This document shows positions 8,752 to 20,068 of a stretch of 64,000 bases of DNA, piece by piece; the stretch's first letter is position 1; every line of letters begins with the position of its first letter. The stretch spans positions 246,828 through 310,827 of the forward strand of contig JAWPGT010000029.1 in NCBI GenBank assembly GCA_034638255.1, read 5' to 3'. A model generated the notes under the pieces. That model saw only the letters and a list, made by a program, of their open reading frames with translations. It was not told the origin of the DNA and made no database searches. Position numbers and translations under genes: made by a program. Source of the DNA: Coprinus comatus. Its lineage: Eukaryota > Basidiomycota > Agaricomycetes > Agaricales > Agaricaceae.

Positions 8752-11700
8752 GATCGCGAGCTAGTGGGGTAGGTAGATCTGAAGGTCGAGTAGGATTACT
8801 TGGTGTCTTTGGAGGAATAGCAGGGGGATCTGCTAGGAAATCGAAATAATCTGAGTCTGATCCATCATCTGACATTTCATTAAAGAGGTCATCAGGAGGA
8901 TTTGGGGGTATTTGTAGATCTCTATGTTGATCGGTGATAGATGATTCACATTTAGGGGACCATTGTTCCTCGAAGATTGCTGTGTGAGCTATATAAATAA
9001 TGTTTCCCTTTTGGTGACACATGAACTTTAAGTTATTACCATCATAACCCAAAAAGATCATTGTCTCCAACTTGGCTGCGAGTTTATTTTTGCACACAGC
9101 AGGTGGCAGGTACATGTAAGCTCCACATCCGAACACATGTAAACCATTTACATTAGGTTTATTTCCATGCATTAATTCAAATGGTGTTCAATACTCAAGA
9201 CGTTTCATTGGTGTTCTATTATAGATATGAATTGCCGTTTCCACAGCAAATTCCCACCAATTCTCCAGACAACATGCATGAAGTCGCATGGCTTCAGACT
9301 TCTCGCAAATTGTACGATTCAAACGTTCAGCACGTCTGTTCTGCTCATGAATGTGAGGAGCAGTATTCTTGTGAACAATACTAGCTAAGCTAAACAAGTT
9401 TTTCAACTTGTCTAAAATATATTTCCCCCCATTATCAGTGTGAACACATTTAACCTTTTTCCTATGTTGGGTTTCAACTTGAGCCAAGAATTTCTGAAAT
9501 ATTGTGAAGACATCAGATTTCTGTCTCAAAAATCAAATATAGGTAAAACTGGAGTAGTCATCTAAGAATGTGATGATCCACTTAGCATAGTGATATAATA
9601 ATGTGGGAAATTCAAGAAGATCTGAATGGACCAACTTGAATATTTCGGTAGCTCGGGACAATGACAGAGGATGAGCCTTTTCTTGCAGCTTACCATGAGC
9701 ACAACTATCACATGTCCTTGACCATTTTGGAATATCGATGTCTGGAAAATTAACTGTGTATTCCTTGAACTTCCTGAGCACTTGCTTCGAAGGATGTCCA
9801 AGTCGATTATGCCAAAGATCATAAAGCGAATGAACTCCAGGTAAAGTTAGGGAATGGATGTCACTATCCAATATGATTTGAGAATGAACCATATGTATTC
9901 CATCACCCTTTACCCGCTGAGTAGCCTCCATATAGAGGGAGCCATCGGGCCGTAGGATCCAAGATCCTGTTACGTCAGCCTCAAGCCTTAAGCCATCAAG
10001 ATAAAAGGGTCCTGGTGACATAAGTCTTCCATTCAATCCCTCTATGTAGAATACTGGGTATAATGACATGATGGTTCATACACCAGCCAATTCATGCTGG
10101 ATGATTACACGGCCATGTGCTTTGATGGTGGTGTGACTATTAGCAGTTTGCACTGTGCTGTAATCACCCTTCTCGACATCAACGAAGTCGCCAATGTTAC
10201 CAGTAAAGTGATAACTAGTGCCAGAGTCAAGCATCCAGATTGCTATACCAGTATTATACACTGGGTGATTTTTACAATTGCTGCATTGACAATGTTCAAA
10301 GAATTTAGCGTGGTCATCTTTTTCATATCCTGAGATTGAAACAGTAGGTTTTAAGTACTTCATCGGGATAGAAATAGGGAAATCATAATGTGCGGTATCA
10401 TTCGTGGCAGGAAAAATACAAATCTCAGTATCTAGTGGTAGAGGATTACAAGCAGTAGTCCGAATAGTTCTAGTAGTCCCATGCAACAATCTCAATAGTC
10501 CATCAACAGCTCTTGAGCTTAGAAGTGAGAAGCAGGAGAACCCGGAGCAGAGGAATTTTCTGGAACACCCCAGAAGCGAGCTGCTTCGGAGTCCACACTG
10601 TACAGAGCACACATCAGAAAAAGATGAATCTTTGATCAGAGATTCTACATACTTGTATTCCCCGTCATCAGTATCATACTGGGTAGAGGACGAGTTCATG
10701 ATTTGTTCATATTGTTCATTAAGAACAGAGACAGATGCCAGAGCAGACACCTGATCATGCGGAGGATGCATGTGAACATTATCATTCTCGTCAATAGAGA
10801 CTACCGAATGCGGGGGACTAGGCTCACAGGCTGGATGAGAGGTAAGAACTAGACCATTGAGCGAAGGCAAGGCAGGGGGAGGTGTAGGCTCCATACCAAG
10901 ACGACATTCATAGGACTTGAGCACCCGGGCCTTGGTCCTTTGCAATCGGGTCCTTCCCACGAGTTGGTTGGGAACCACAGTAGGAGCTTTATGCTCAACT
11001 ACCTTCTTGGGAGTGGACTCTCTAATTTCCTTAATGAAAGCATGAGTGGATTTGAAGGGACAGTCTAAAACAGTAGCAGCAGGAGAGGCGAAATTGTTGA
11101 GCATAACGATATTAGAAGCAGCTACATTTACCCCAGTAGTAGAGGTATTAGTGGTGTCCGCAGACTTAGCATTTTTATTACCACCACGTTTTCCCCAAGT
11201 CCTTTTCTTCTTTTTGTCCTCACCAGCTCCACCCTGTTGGATCTGACCAGAACTGGAACCACTGCCAGATTGTTGAGGTTGCGGTTGCTGCCCTTGTGGG
11301 TGCGAACCTTGACCTTGGTTCTGGTTTTGATTCTGGTTGTGTTGTTTAGGGCCTTTAAAGCCCTTCACACCCTGAGAACGTAAAGCGTTAGCTTGACCAC
11401 GAGAGTCAAGCCAAGTGGACTGGATCACTTCAGCAACGATCTGTACTGTGAGCCAGGAGAACTCAGAACTTCCATATCAAACAAGAAGAGAAGCTCGAGT
11501 TGCATTCCATTGGTTTGGAATGTGTGTCAACAGCATGAGTGCTTGAAGGAGATTGGGAACAATGATGGGAGGACTTGCAGTTTCAAGGCAAGTGAAATAG
11601 GAAGTGAATGTTGCAATCTCAGCAGAAGGATCTGCTGTGCCAGATAACCTAAAGCCGTCCGCTTTTGCCCACACCTCGAATGCAGTTCCTGCATTAAATG

Positions 11701-12079
11701 TGCCGTAGGTTGTTTGCAAATGTTCCCAAAGTTCAAATGAATAGATTTTACCATGATTTAACATTTCATCTGAGATTTTAGAGTTAACTAATCCTAAGGC
11801 AAAAGCCTCAGCATTGTCGAACTTAGTCTGTTCTTCATTAGAAATTATCCATCTCTGACCAGTTTGGGCAGTGCATGTGGGTGTATCATCTGTAGTAGCT
11901 CTGGCAGGAATAGTGTAATCTTGTGAAGTAGACTTTGGACTCTGTTTCTGTAGGATGATTTGTCCCACAGAATAACCGTCAATGATGATCATGTTTGCAC
12001 AGTTAATCACTTTCATCGACCACATAGGATAGTCGGCTGAACCTTTGAGAACAGGCAATGTGGGGATGAGCACAGTCAT
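8752..12079 (-). pseudogene. Copia element A Gag-Pol, decayed, 3' part removed by the Gypsy insertion
   Basis: Starts at ATG 12079 (MTVLIPTLPVLKG). In order along the minus strand: a Gag-like region, a Gln/Pro-rich stretch, a protease (WMLDSGTSYHF), the pre-integrase HHCC zinc region (LWHNRLGHPS, CDSCAHGK), then an integrase core with VHTDNGGKY and RAERLN, followed by the HVFGCGAYMY segment. All parts lie in one reading frame, interrupted by four in-frame stops at 11479, 10078, 9535 and 9190. All four are TGA and each is plausibly a former CGA (Arg). The frame runs into the Gypsy LTR at 8751; the reverse transcriptase half would lie beyond the left edge of the window. The element is dead. Confidence 0.9.
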
Positions 12080-12381
12080 GATTAGTGATTGGAGATAGGA
12101 ATCTACAACAAAACACGAATTAGCCTCATGTTGTAAGTCACATTTACATGCACCAGCAACAGTTCTGTGAGCTTTCTGTCTAACCAAGTACAGTAGTATG
12201 GAGCAAGCATCACACCAGAGAGGGAGAGATAAAATCTCTGAGGGCTTGGAACAGGACTCAGTCTCTCCAGGTTGGTCAACATGAACCACACATTTCCTAG
12301 AGCAAGATGACTTAACCAGCTGAGAAGCTAGGTGTCTTGTCAAACTCATGGAACCATACTGGCTAGTTGGGGCCCATAACC

Positions 12382-12882
12382 TGTTGAAAGCAACACATAT
12401 ACATGAAGACATAATAGTATAATGATATGCATGAAGTGGTAGATAGTAGAGTGTATTGTGGTTGGAGAGAACAGAGTATAAGAGAACTTGATAGTTCGAG
12501 AACTATAGAATACAGGAGCAAATGTAGACTACTTATACTAATTACTACTGGTCCATGCTACAACAATAAGGAGTCAGGTATCAACTACATGTAACTAATT
12601 ATACATGAAACAGAAGTCTAAACAGGAGTTGAAACACATAGGTAAAATACTAACTATAACCAATAGGAGCTTTCCACATAATACAAAGTAAAGTGAAATG
12701 ATAAAAGTGAAACAAAATGAAAATGTCATGTGACTATCTAATAATAGTCTGTATTTTCCAACAACTACTACAAGGTTTATATATGTTAATGTAATGGTTC
12801 GTGTGAGAACATATTGAGTCACATGTTCATCTAGCATAATGCCATTAGAGAATGTCATAGAAGAACTAATAATAGTTCAACA
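12382..12882 (-). repeat. Copia LTR (501 bp) shared by elements A and B
   Basis: Ends are TGTTGA and TCAACA, a perfect 6 bp terminal inversion. On the minus strand it is preceded by a purine tract (CAGGGGAG, 12883-12890), so it serves as 3' LTR of element B. It is followed at once by GGTTATGGGCCCC and the Gag of element A, so it also serves as 5' LTR of A. The primer-site assignment is tentative. Confidence 0.75.
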
Positions 12883-15780
12883 CTCCCCTGAATACGAACA
12901 TGGCAGCTATGAAGCGCCTTATGTTGGGACCATATTATTTGAGCACTTGGTAGCACTATATGTGGGGTTAGAAAACTCCAACCCATAATAGTTATCACAG
13001 AAGTATTCAAACTTCACACATCCGAGATTCTTCATGAGAAGATCTGCAGGGTTCTCAGTGCCTGGGATAAAATAGAGCTGAACCTTCTTTTCATCAATTA
13101 CTTGATGAATGAAGTGGAAAATGATATCTATGTGTTTTGATCTCTTTTCGACAGCAGGATTTTGTACGATAAAGAGAGAGCCCATATTGTCTCCACAAAT
13201 ATCCATTGGTTCATTGTTATGTAAACCAAGTTCAGTCATTAGGTTTCTGATCCAGATGGACTAACGACTACAATCGGAAATAGCCATATACTCAGCCTCT
13301 GTGGACAATAACACAATAGTCTTCTGTGATCGACTAACCCAGGCTACCAGGCAGGATGCAACAGTGGACAGATAACCAGTTTGGGATCTTTGAGTAGAAG
13401 GATCACTAGCCCAATCAGAATCACTGTAAGCAATAAAACCCTTATTACCAGAACCATCAAGCATCATTTGGTATTCCCAAGTTGCTAATGATTGGCTTGT
13501 TGTTAGGAACTGGATAGTACCCTTCTGGCAGCAGAGTTCACGCCGGTTTGGTGTCACAGTCAGAACCAGTGATTTTAAACCTTTCCAGGATCTTTTCTAA
13601 ATAAGCACATTGATCAAGATAGATCTTTCGATTAGCTTGATCTCTCCTGATGCACATACCAAGAAATTCTTTGACTTCTCCAAGGTCGCAGCATTCCCAC
13701 TTTTTCATGAACTCTCCTTTAAGCTTTTTAAGCAGGGCGGAGTCATTTCCCATAAAAAGTACGTCGTCAACGTACACGACAGCAATGACAAACTTGCCAT
13801 CTTTTTGACGATAAATATATATACCGGCATCGGATTCACATCGCTTGAAGCCTAGTTTGTTCATGGAAGATGCCATTTCCTTCCACCAGGCTAAGCCGGC
13901 TTGTTTAAGGCTGTACAATGCATGTTGTAACCTCCACACCATATGTTCCTTGCCCTTAAGTTTGAAACCTTCAGGTTGATCCATATAGATTTCCTCATCC
14001 AGTTTGCCATAGAGATATGCTGTCTTTACATCAACAGACTCAATATCCCAGTTTTCAAGGGCAGCTAACCTGAGCACGATTTAAGCAGACTCATATCTAA
14101 CTACTGGAGAGAATAATTCATCAAAATCAATGCCCTTGACTTGAGAAAATCCTTTAGCAACTAGTCTAGCACGTTTGCAACCGTCACTCTTTTCATTAAA
14201 GATCCATCTATTTTTTATGGTTTTTCTTCCTTCTGGAAGTTTCACTAACCCATAAACTTCTCGCTTCTTAAGTGCTGTTAGTTCTTCGAGACAAGCTTTG
14301 TGCCAGTGTTCTCATTCCTCTGGATTCAATTTTACAAGATCATGGAATTGCTCAGGAACTGTAGTTGAACTTGCTTTTGCCAATAAAAAGTTCATTAATT
14401 CTAACCCCCCTTCCTTAGTAATCTGTTGAATCTTACAATCTGCATCTTCTTCCATTGTGTTAGGTTGTTGTTCCCTTGCATACTGCCATAAGGCATCCTC
14501 ATGTTGTCTGCATATTTCATCACAATGTTCTCAGACTTCCTCAGGCAAAATAGGATGTGGATCTGCTTTAGGATGATCTCATTGATTTTGGATTCTAAAA
14601 TTGTGACCACAGAGACAAACTCTCCCCTGGGGTGGTAGAGGTTCATTTTGATTATAATCTTGTAGGATCTCAGATGGATGTGTTCTCTCCCCATAAACAT
14701 TACCTTCTCTAAAAGGAACAAACTTTTCTCTGCCAGAATGGTGAGGTAAAGGTTCAACAGGTCTAGGAGGTCATTCAGGTAATGGAGAAATGGGACGGGT
14801 GGAGTCAGATCGAGGAGCAGGGCTCAGACTCAGTTGATGAATGGGTGATCTGGGATTAGCATATGATAATGTGTCATCATCATCTTTGTCAGTTACTTCC
14901 TTGACTGTTGTTTTCCTAGGAGTGGGTTTGCTCAGACCAGGAACAGGAGGTGTTTGAGAAGTAGATGGTCTGGGAATCAGACCTTGTGGTCTAGGCATAG
15001 GAGTTCTATTACTGTCATCTTGTCTAGATATGTCTATAGGATCATCAGGATAAAGATCAGGTATAGTATCCTCATCATCTTCATCAGACACCAGAGGAGG
15101 AGGATTTATTTTGGGGTTTTTAGAAGAACCAGAGTCCTTACATTTTTTGTAATCTGGCTTGCATTTGGGATACCAGCCCTCGTCAAAAATAGCTGTTTTC
15201 ACAGTATAAATAACATTTCCTTTTTGATGTCACATAAATGTGAAGTTAGCACCATTATAACCAAGGAAGATCATTAATTCAGATCTAGGAGATAATTTAT
15301 TGTCCCTTAATTCCTTTAGAATGAAAATGTAGGCTGCACAGCCAAACACATGAAGCTCAGATAAATCTGGCTTTTTCCCTGTTACCATTTCCATGGGAGT
15401 TTTCCATTCAAGATGTTTGATGGGAGTTCTATTATAACAATGAACTGCCATGTTAAGGGCAAATTCCCACTAAGAATCTGGTAAGCATGCAGTAAGTTGC
15501 ATAGCCTGCACCTTTTCCTGAAGTGTGCAGTTCAGTCTTTCTGCTCTACTGTTCTGCTGGTGAATGTGTGGTGCAGACGTCTCATGTACTATCCCTTTTG
15601 AGTGAAGGAATTCCTCAAGTTGTTTAGAGACATATTTGCCACCATTGTCTGTCCAGATACACTTAATTGTTTTACCAAATTGTTTTTCCTCAAAGGCACA
15701 GAATCTTTCAAGTGCCGCAAAGGCATCAGATTTGGCTTGTAGAACATCAGCAAAATGAGTATCTCCTTGGCCAAGCTTAA
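12883..15780 (-). pseudogene. Copia element B Pol remnant (integrase-RT-RNase H)
   Basis: A 5'-truncated Copia relic. It begins near 15775 in the integrase core, followed by the NRTPIKHLEW and HVFGCAAYIF segment (15451-15230), an acidic/Pro linker (15202-14771) and a degraded stretch. The reverse transcriptase (14077-13538) has SVDVKTAYLYG and the catalytic YVDD. RNase H (13557-12919) has YSDSDWASD and LSTEAEYMA. Pieces lie in different frames, so both frameshifts and stops are present. The integrase region differs clearly from that of element A at the protein level, so B belongs to another Copia subfamily even though they share an LTR. Confidence 0.88.
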
Positions 15781-16389
15781 ACCTCCTTAAACCTCCTTGA
15801 AAACATTTCCAAGGATGACCAAGGATATATCAAGAATGTAAAAGAATTTTTATTTTCTCCTTGGAATTACTTAGTCTTGCTTGACAAGTCGATTCCAAGC
15901 TATTCTAAGCAGGGGGTCCTGGTTAGTCACACTTAATTCTACTTAGTTTTACCTTATATCTACTTGTACTGCCTTCAAAAATACTTTCTCAAGCTTATAA
16001 ATCAGGTATATCAGAATATATATATATATATAAAGTGAAATTTCAAGGACTCCTAGAGTGTCTCAAATGCATGTAAATGTATATCAACTGAATTATATTA
16101 TCAGAAGGGAGACAGTAATGTACAAAAATACAAGAGTGATTGTATACAGCATAATAGTAGTGTATACTACAGTAATGTACCGAAATAAAGATAAAAAATT
16201 ACAAGAATATATTCATAATAGGAGAACTTACTTGGGAGAATAAAGAACTGGACATTGTGATACAAGTATTGATCAGAACGTTAGGTGGGTAGGTGCGTTC
16301 CAACAGCACCATCGAGACAATTTGAACAATGCTAAGAACGTAAGATTCTGATAAGGATTGAGTATCAAAACAGGTGTTAGATTGAATAA
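15781..16389. other. non-coding flank with TA microsatellite
   Basis: No supported gene. A (TA)n run lies at about 16015-16032. The boundary with the truncated Copia element carries two copies of TTAAACCTCC. Short ORFs here look random. Confidence 0.5.
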
Positions 16390-17340
16390 GAACTTACCAG
16401 AAGATAGGTCACTACAACTCCAGCAGTCCTCCATAGTGTGTACAAATCAGGGGTGGAACAGAGAATGTACGCGTGGTGTAAACGAGCCTAAAAGCATGTT
16501 ATGGAGTGCAGGAGGGAGTGAGATATCAGTAAAATAACAGGATTGGTGTAAAAGTTAGAGAACATACTTTTCACCAATGAATACCCTACCATACCACACC
16601 GTACTACCCTCTATCGATTTGCCTTCTCGATGCAGTTCCAATGAGCCTAAGAACGTGGTGTATGGTGCGAAAATGACTGTGTTAGTAGTTGTAGAGTGAA
16701 CAGTATACTCACAAGATAGACCTTAGAAGATAAGGTCACTACATATCCAGAACTTCTCCATATTGTTTACAAGTTAGAGATGTCATAGAGGTGGTACGCG
16801 TAGGTTATACAAGCCTAAGAATGTGCCATGGAGTGCAGGAGGGAGTGAGAAATGAGTAAAATACTTCCCTTGAGACAGATAATGACTCACCAAGGAAGAA
16901 ATCCCCCTTCGTGGGGTATACACCATACCACGTCATTACCTAACCCTCCTATCCTATAGTACACGTCAAGAAGGTTTTGGAGAGCTTAGAAATGTTCCTG
17001 TATGTAGAAAAATGAGTGATACAGAAGAAAAACAGCAAGTAATGACACACCAGCAGTAAAACTGATGTTATAGCATGGCTACTGCATCGGGACGCGTGTA
17101 TGTAGGCTTGTTTGAAGCGGAGTATTGAGGCCGTCCTGGAGAGCCTAAGAACGCGCCAATACGCCATTATATGAGCCCAATACATGGAAAATAGTTGAAA
17201 TTGACATACCTTATAAGAATAATGAAAACCCCACCATATCACGCGTACATAGGCTCATTCAATGCATAATGTTGAGACGGTTCCAACGAGCTCCAACACG
17301 TAGAGTTTCATCAAGAAATGAGAGTGCAGTGGAGACATTA
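16390..17340. repeat. degenerate tandem repeat, period about 327 bp
   Basis: Two clear units start near 16390 and 16718. GGAGTGCAGGAGGGAGTGAG occurs at about 16504 and again about 327 bp later, and a TAGAAGATAAGGTCACTAC-like block recurs at the same distance. A third, more decayed unit continues to about 17340. A motif like CCAAYGAGCCTAAGAACGTG appears in different forms near 16310, 16642, 16980, 17140 and 17285. No ORF is supported. Confidence 0.6.
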
Positions 17341-17761
17341 CTCAGAGTCAGCAGTGAGTAGAAGTTGTGACTGTGAGGTTGCATTGCTGATGCAACGTGT
17401 CCTGTCACATGTGATGGTGAGAGTGATCATGTGACAGTCCGATTTTGCGATTTTTCGTGAAGTCCAAATCTGGGAACATAAATGATGTGATTATTGATGC
17501 ATCATCATGAAATAACAACACATCATTAATGACATCAACCAAACAAATGAAACAAAAACAAAGTCAATAACACAAATTAACTTTGACTTTTTGTGACCTT
17601 AGAATAGTGCTTGGGAAACTTAAAAACTTGGTTGGAAATATTGACTACCTTAGAGTTACTTTGAAAATATATATCTAAGTATCAGTAAGTATCAGTAAGT
17701 ATACTAAGCTACCCAAGCTATACTGAGTACTTACTAAGGACATGCTGGAAATGCTGATGTA
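17341..17761. other. intergenic, no gene seen
   Basis: AT-rich sequence with short direct repeats (AGTATCAGTA at about 17680-17700). No coding signal that I trust. Confidence 0.5.
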
Positions 17762-18125
17762 TATCTATATATACTTTATACTTTCGTTACTGACGGTGAC
17801 ACTGTTACTTCTAGCCGATTTCAATGTTGTCATTCCGACGAATTTGGGTACGAAATGTACAACTGCGGGAAAATGTGCTATTCAATGGTATTGGTATGCT
17901 TATAATAAGCAGACTTATGAGAGTTGTGTTGATTTTGTCACCGCTTGATTTTTTCTTGTCTTTTTTCTTCTCCTTTTCGTTGTTTCAAAAAATGTATTAA
18001 GAAATTCAAATATCACAAGTTGGAAGTTATAGAAATCAAAGGGGACAGGCAGAGAGCGAGAGAGAGAAGTAAAGGTCGATTCGGAGGTTCGAACCACAGT
18101 GCTCCATGAATTTTATGTTATTAAA
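17762..18125 (+). pseudogene. duplicated last exon and 3' flank of the LPMO-like gene
   Basis: This matches 41979-42325 closely: the end of the last intron, the splice acceptor, the last exon (about 17816-17948, encoding DFNVVIPTNLGTKC to CVDFVTA and a stop) and about 180 bp of 3' flank. Similarity begins at a TA microsatellite inside the intron. The upstream six exons are absent, so this is a truncated duplicate. The exon itself is intact, with two silent differences seen near its end and middle. Confidence 0.88.
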
Positions 18126-18390
18126 CTACCACAATCCGATTCACATTTCGAAATTTGGCGCTTTACTAATTCGTTCGCTCTACAAACTTTACAGCAAGAA
18201 AAAAGTAATAATATCAAACTCAACCACCTTGCATCTTCGCCCCAACACGTGAGTTTTCCTGTGAGAAACCCGCAGCAAAAAAACAATAACAGAGATCTCT
18301 AATAAAGTTGAAAATTAATGGCTCCACAGTACTGATATCGAATTGAAGGATCGCTAACCTTTCTTTTCCCGTTCCTACACTGCCCTCATA

Positions 18391-19191
18391 CTATCCCTTC
18401 AATTTTTCCATGAGTTCCTTGACGTCGTTCTCCGGTAAACCGCAATCCATGAGCTGTTTATGCGACTCAGTGAATTGGATTTTGTGTTCGGTGATTTCCT
18501 TCGGAGGACAGAGACCAAAGAACTGAGTCTCGTATGTGGTGACTACAATCGTTTTGAACCATTCCGCCGCTGGGACCCTCCAAGGAGAGCTCAAGCATGA
18601 TGAACGGAAAAGACGTATCACTTTTTCCCTAGACTCCTCGTATTCATCATCATAAGCATAACTCCCTGGATGCCTCCTTGATTCTTTCCCCCTGGTGGCG
18701 GTAATACACGCGAACCCACTAGGATGTATATCATAAGCTTGAAACACTCCTTTGTTGTCAATCCACCATTGATCCATATCATCCTCCGCCTCTAATCCAG
18801 TGATCACAATTACGCTTGGAACCTTCTTCTGGCAGATAATTTGATCAAAGAGCTTCCAGTTCTTGGGTGCAGCCTCTTTGATTCGAGGAGCGCGCATCAC
18901 AAAAACGAGGAGATTTACTCCTTCGCTGAGCCTGCGAACAAGGCGGTAGAGTTGGACTATGGCATCAGTTTTGGCGACACTTCCTTTATCCCCTTCATTC
19001 AGACCAGATGTATCCCACAGCAACATATTGGTACCCTGAATGGATACCGGGTACGCTTTGCTTTGGAAGGTACATCCTTTTGCTCCACTCGATATGTCAG
19101 CAGCACGTTCGTTTGAAGAGAGCATATTGATTACGCTACTCTTTCCGGCACCAGTCTCCCCAAAGATGACAATATTGGTGGCGGGCGCCAT
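18391..19191 (-). CDS. P-loop GTPase, type I (copy A)
   Basis: 266 aa intronless GTPase. G1 is GETGAGKSS (about residues 10-18), G3 is DTSGL (about 58), and a CITA motif fits G5. The usual NKxD/TKxD base-specificity motif is replaced by VITGLE followed by MDQWW. The C-terminal ~60 residues are charged and helical-looking (PPKEITEHKIQF). This resembles the TRAFAC/AIG1-like small G proteins that are expanded in mushrooms; the cellular role is unknown. It is near identical to the protein at 44464-45264. It is divergent from the type II gene starting near 20069, and the two share the intergenic region. Confidence 0.9.
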   Translation of the reverse strand: MAPATNIVIFGETGAGKSSVINMLSSNERAADISSGAKGCTFQSKAYPVSIQGTNMLLWDTSGLNEGDKGSVAKTDAIVQLYRLVRRLSEGVNLLVFVMRAPRIKEAAPKNWKLFDQIICQKKVPSVIVITGLEAEDDMDQWWIDNKGVFQAYDIHPSGFACITATRGKESRRHPGSYAYDDEYEESREKVIRLFRSSCLSSPWRVPAAEWFKTIVVTTYETQFFGLCPPKEITEHKIQFTESHKQLMDCGLPENDVKELMEKLKG

Positions 19192-20068
19192 AGTAAAGCA
19201 AGTGGTAAGGTTGTGTAAGTTGCAATGGAGGCAATAGATGAGGTACTTTCGTTACTAAGGACTCAGGAGACTAAGAGACTCTTATGATTCAACGGAGTCT
19301 AGAGAGTTGATAATGCCAATCCGATTTCATCTTTAGGAACGTATATTCCATCATTTTCTCCCGGCGCAGTAGTAGCTAGAAGCCTGCCTCATGACAAACG
19401 GATGTCAATAAAAGCTCTTCCACAGCAGTAACATTCTACACATGAACAAAACATCAATTGCAATAGAATAGAGATAGCAGGCCCTCATGCTCACTGTCAA
19501 GTTCTAACGCCCATTGTTCTATAAATAACATCATGTTCTTAGCTGTTACTTCCCCAAATCTTAAGTCGCCTTACATTTGCACAGTAGTTGCACGACTTCT
19601 TCCGTCTCCGCAGCTTGCCTCCATCCTGGTAATCTTGCAAGAAGTAGGAAATAGAGTTTAAGCTCCAGTTATCGATGGATAAGCGACTGCGGAGAACCCA
19701 TAATACATAACATATGGTAAAGATAAGTGTCAATACCACGGATGTAGCTTCACCATTCCACAACGAGAAATATCCATAACGCAAGAGCTGCGGATAGAAT
19801 CTTTCGAAGTGTGACTGCGCTTTAGTAGCTCAGGTTAATGTTAGAAAGAAACAAGAACAAGACAACATCGTGCAGCAGATCATGCTTCTATATGCACCAA
19901 AGGGCAAGTGCATATGAAGGAATGGATTCACAATACGCATAAGGTTGAAGGGCTAAGAAGGTGTAGGTGGATAGATTGCCGCCCCGATTTGCATAAATAT
20001 ATTCCTACTATATTATCGCTGTCACCTTATTCTGTAACGATTAACACATCCTATCTTCAATCGGAATC
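19192..20068. other. intergenic between divergent GTPase genes
   Basis: Shared upstream region, duplicated at 45265-46154. TTTCGTTA lies at 19247-19254, 56 bp before the type I start, with a conserved GAGACTCTTATGATTCAACG block after it. An 81-codon open frame on the minus strand (19539-19784) is kept in both copies but has no ATG. Confidence 0.6.

Noticed and set aside
15781..17761. Possible DNA transposon bounded by CCTTGG-like ends between Copia B and the LPMO exon copy
   Set aside because: The two ends do not form a convincing inverted repeat and no target duplication was found.
19539..19784. 81-codon hydrophobic ORF kept identical in both duplicated blocks (also 45625-45870)
   Set aside because: It starts at TTG with no ATG, and identity between recent duplicates is expected without selection. 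It may be an exon of an unknown gene, but I have no splice support.
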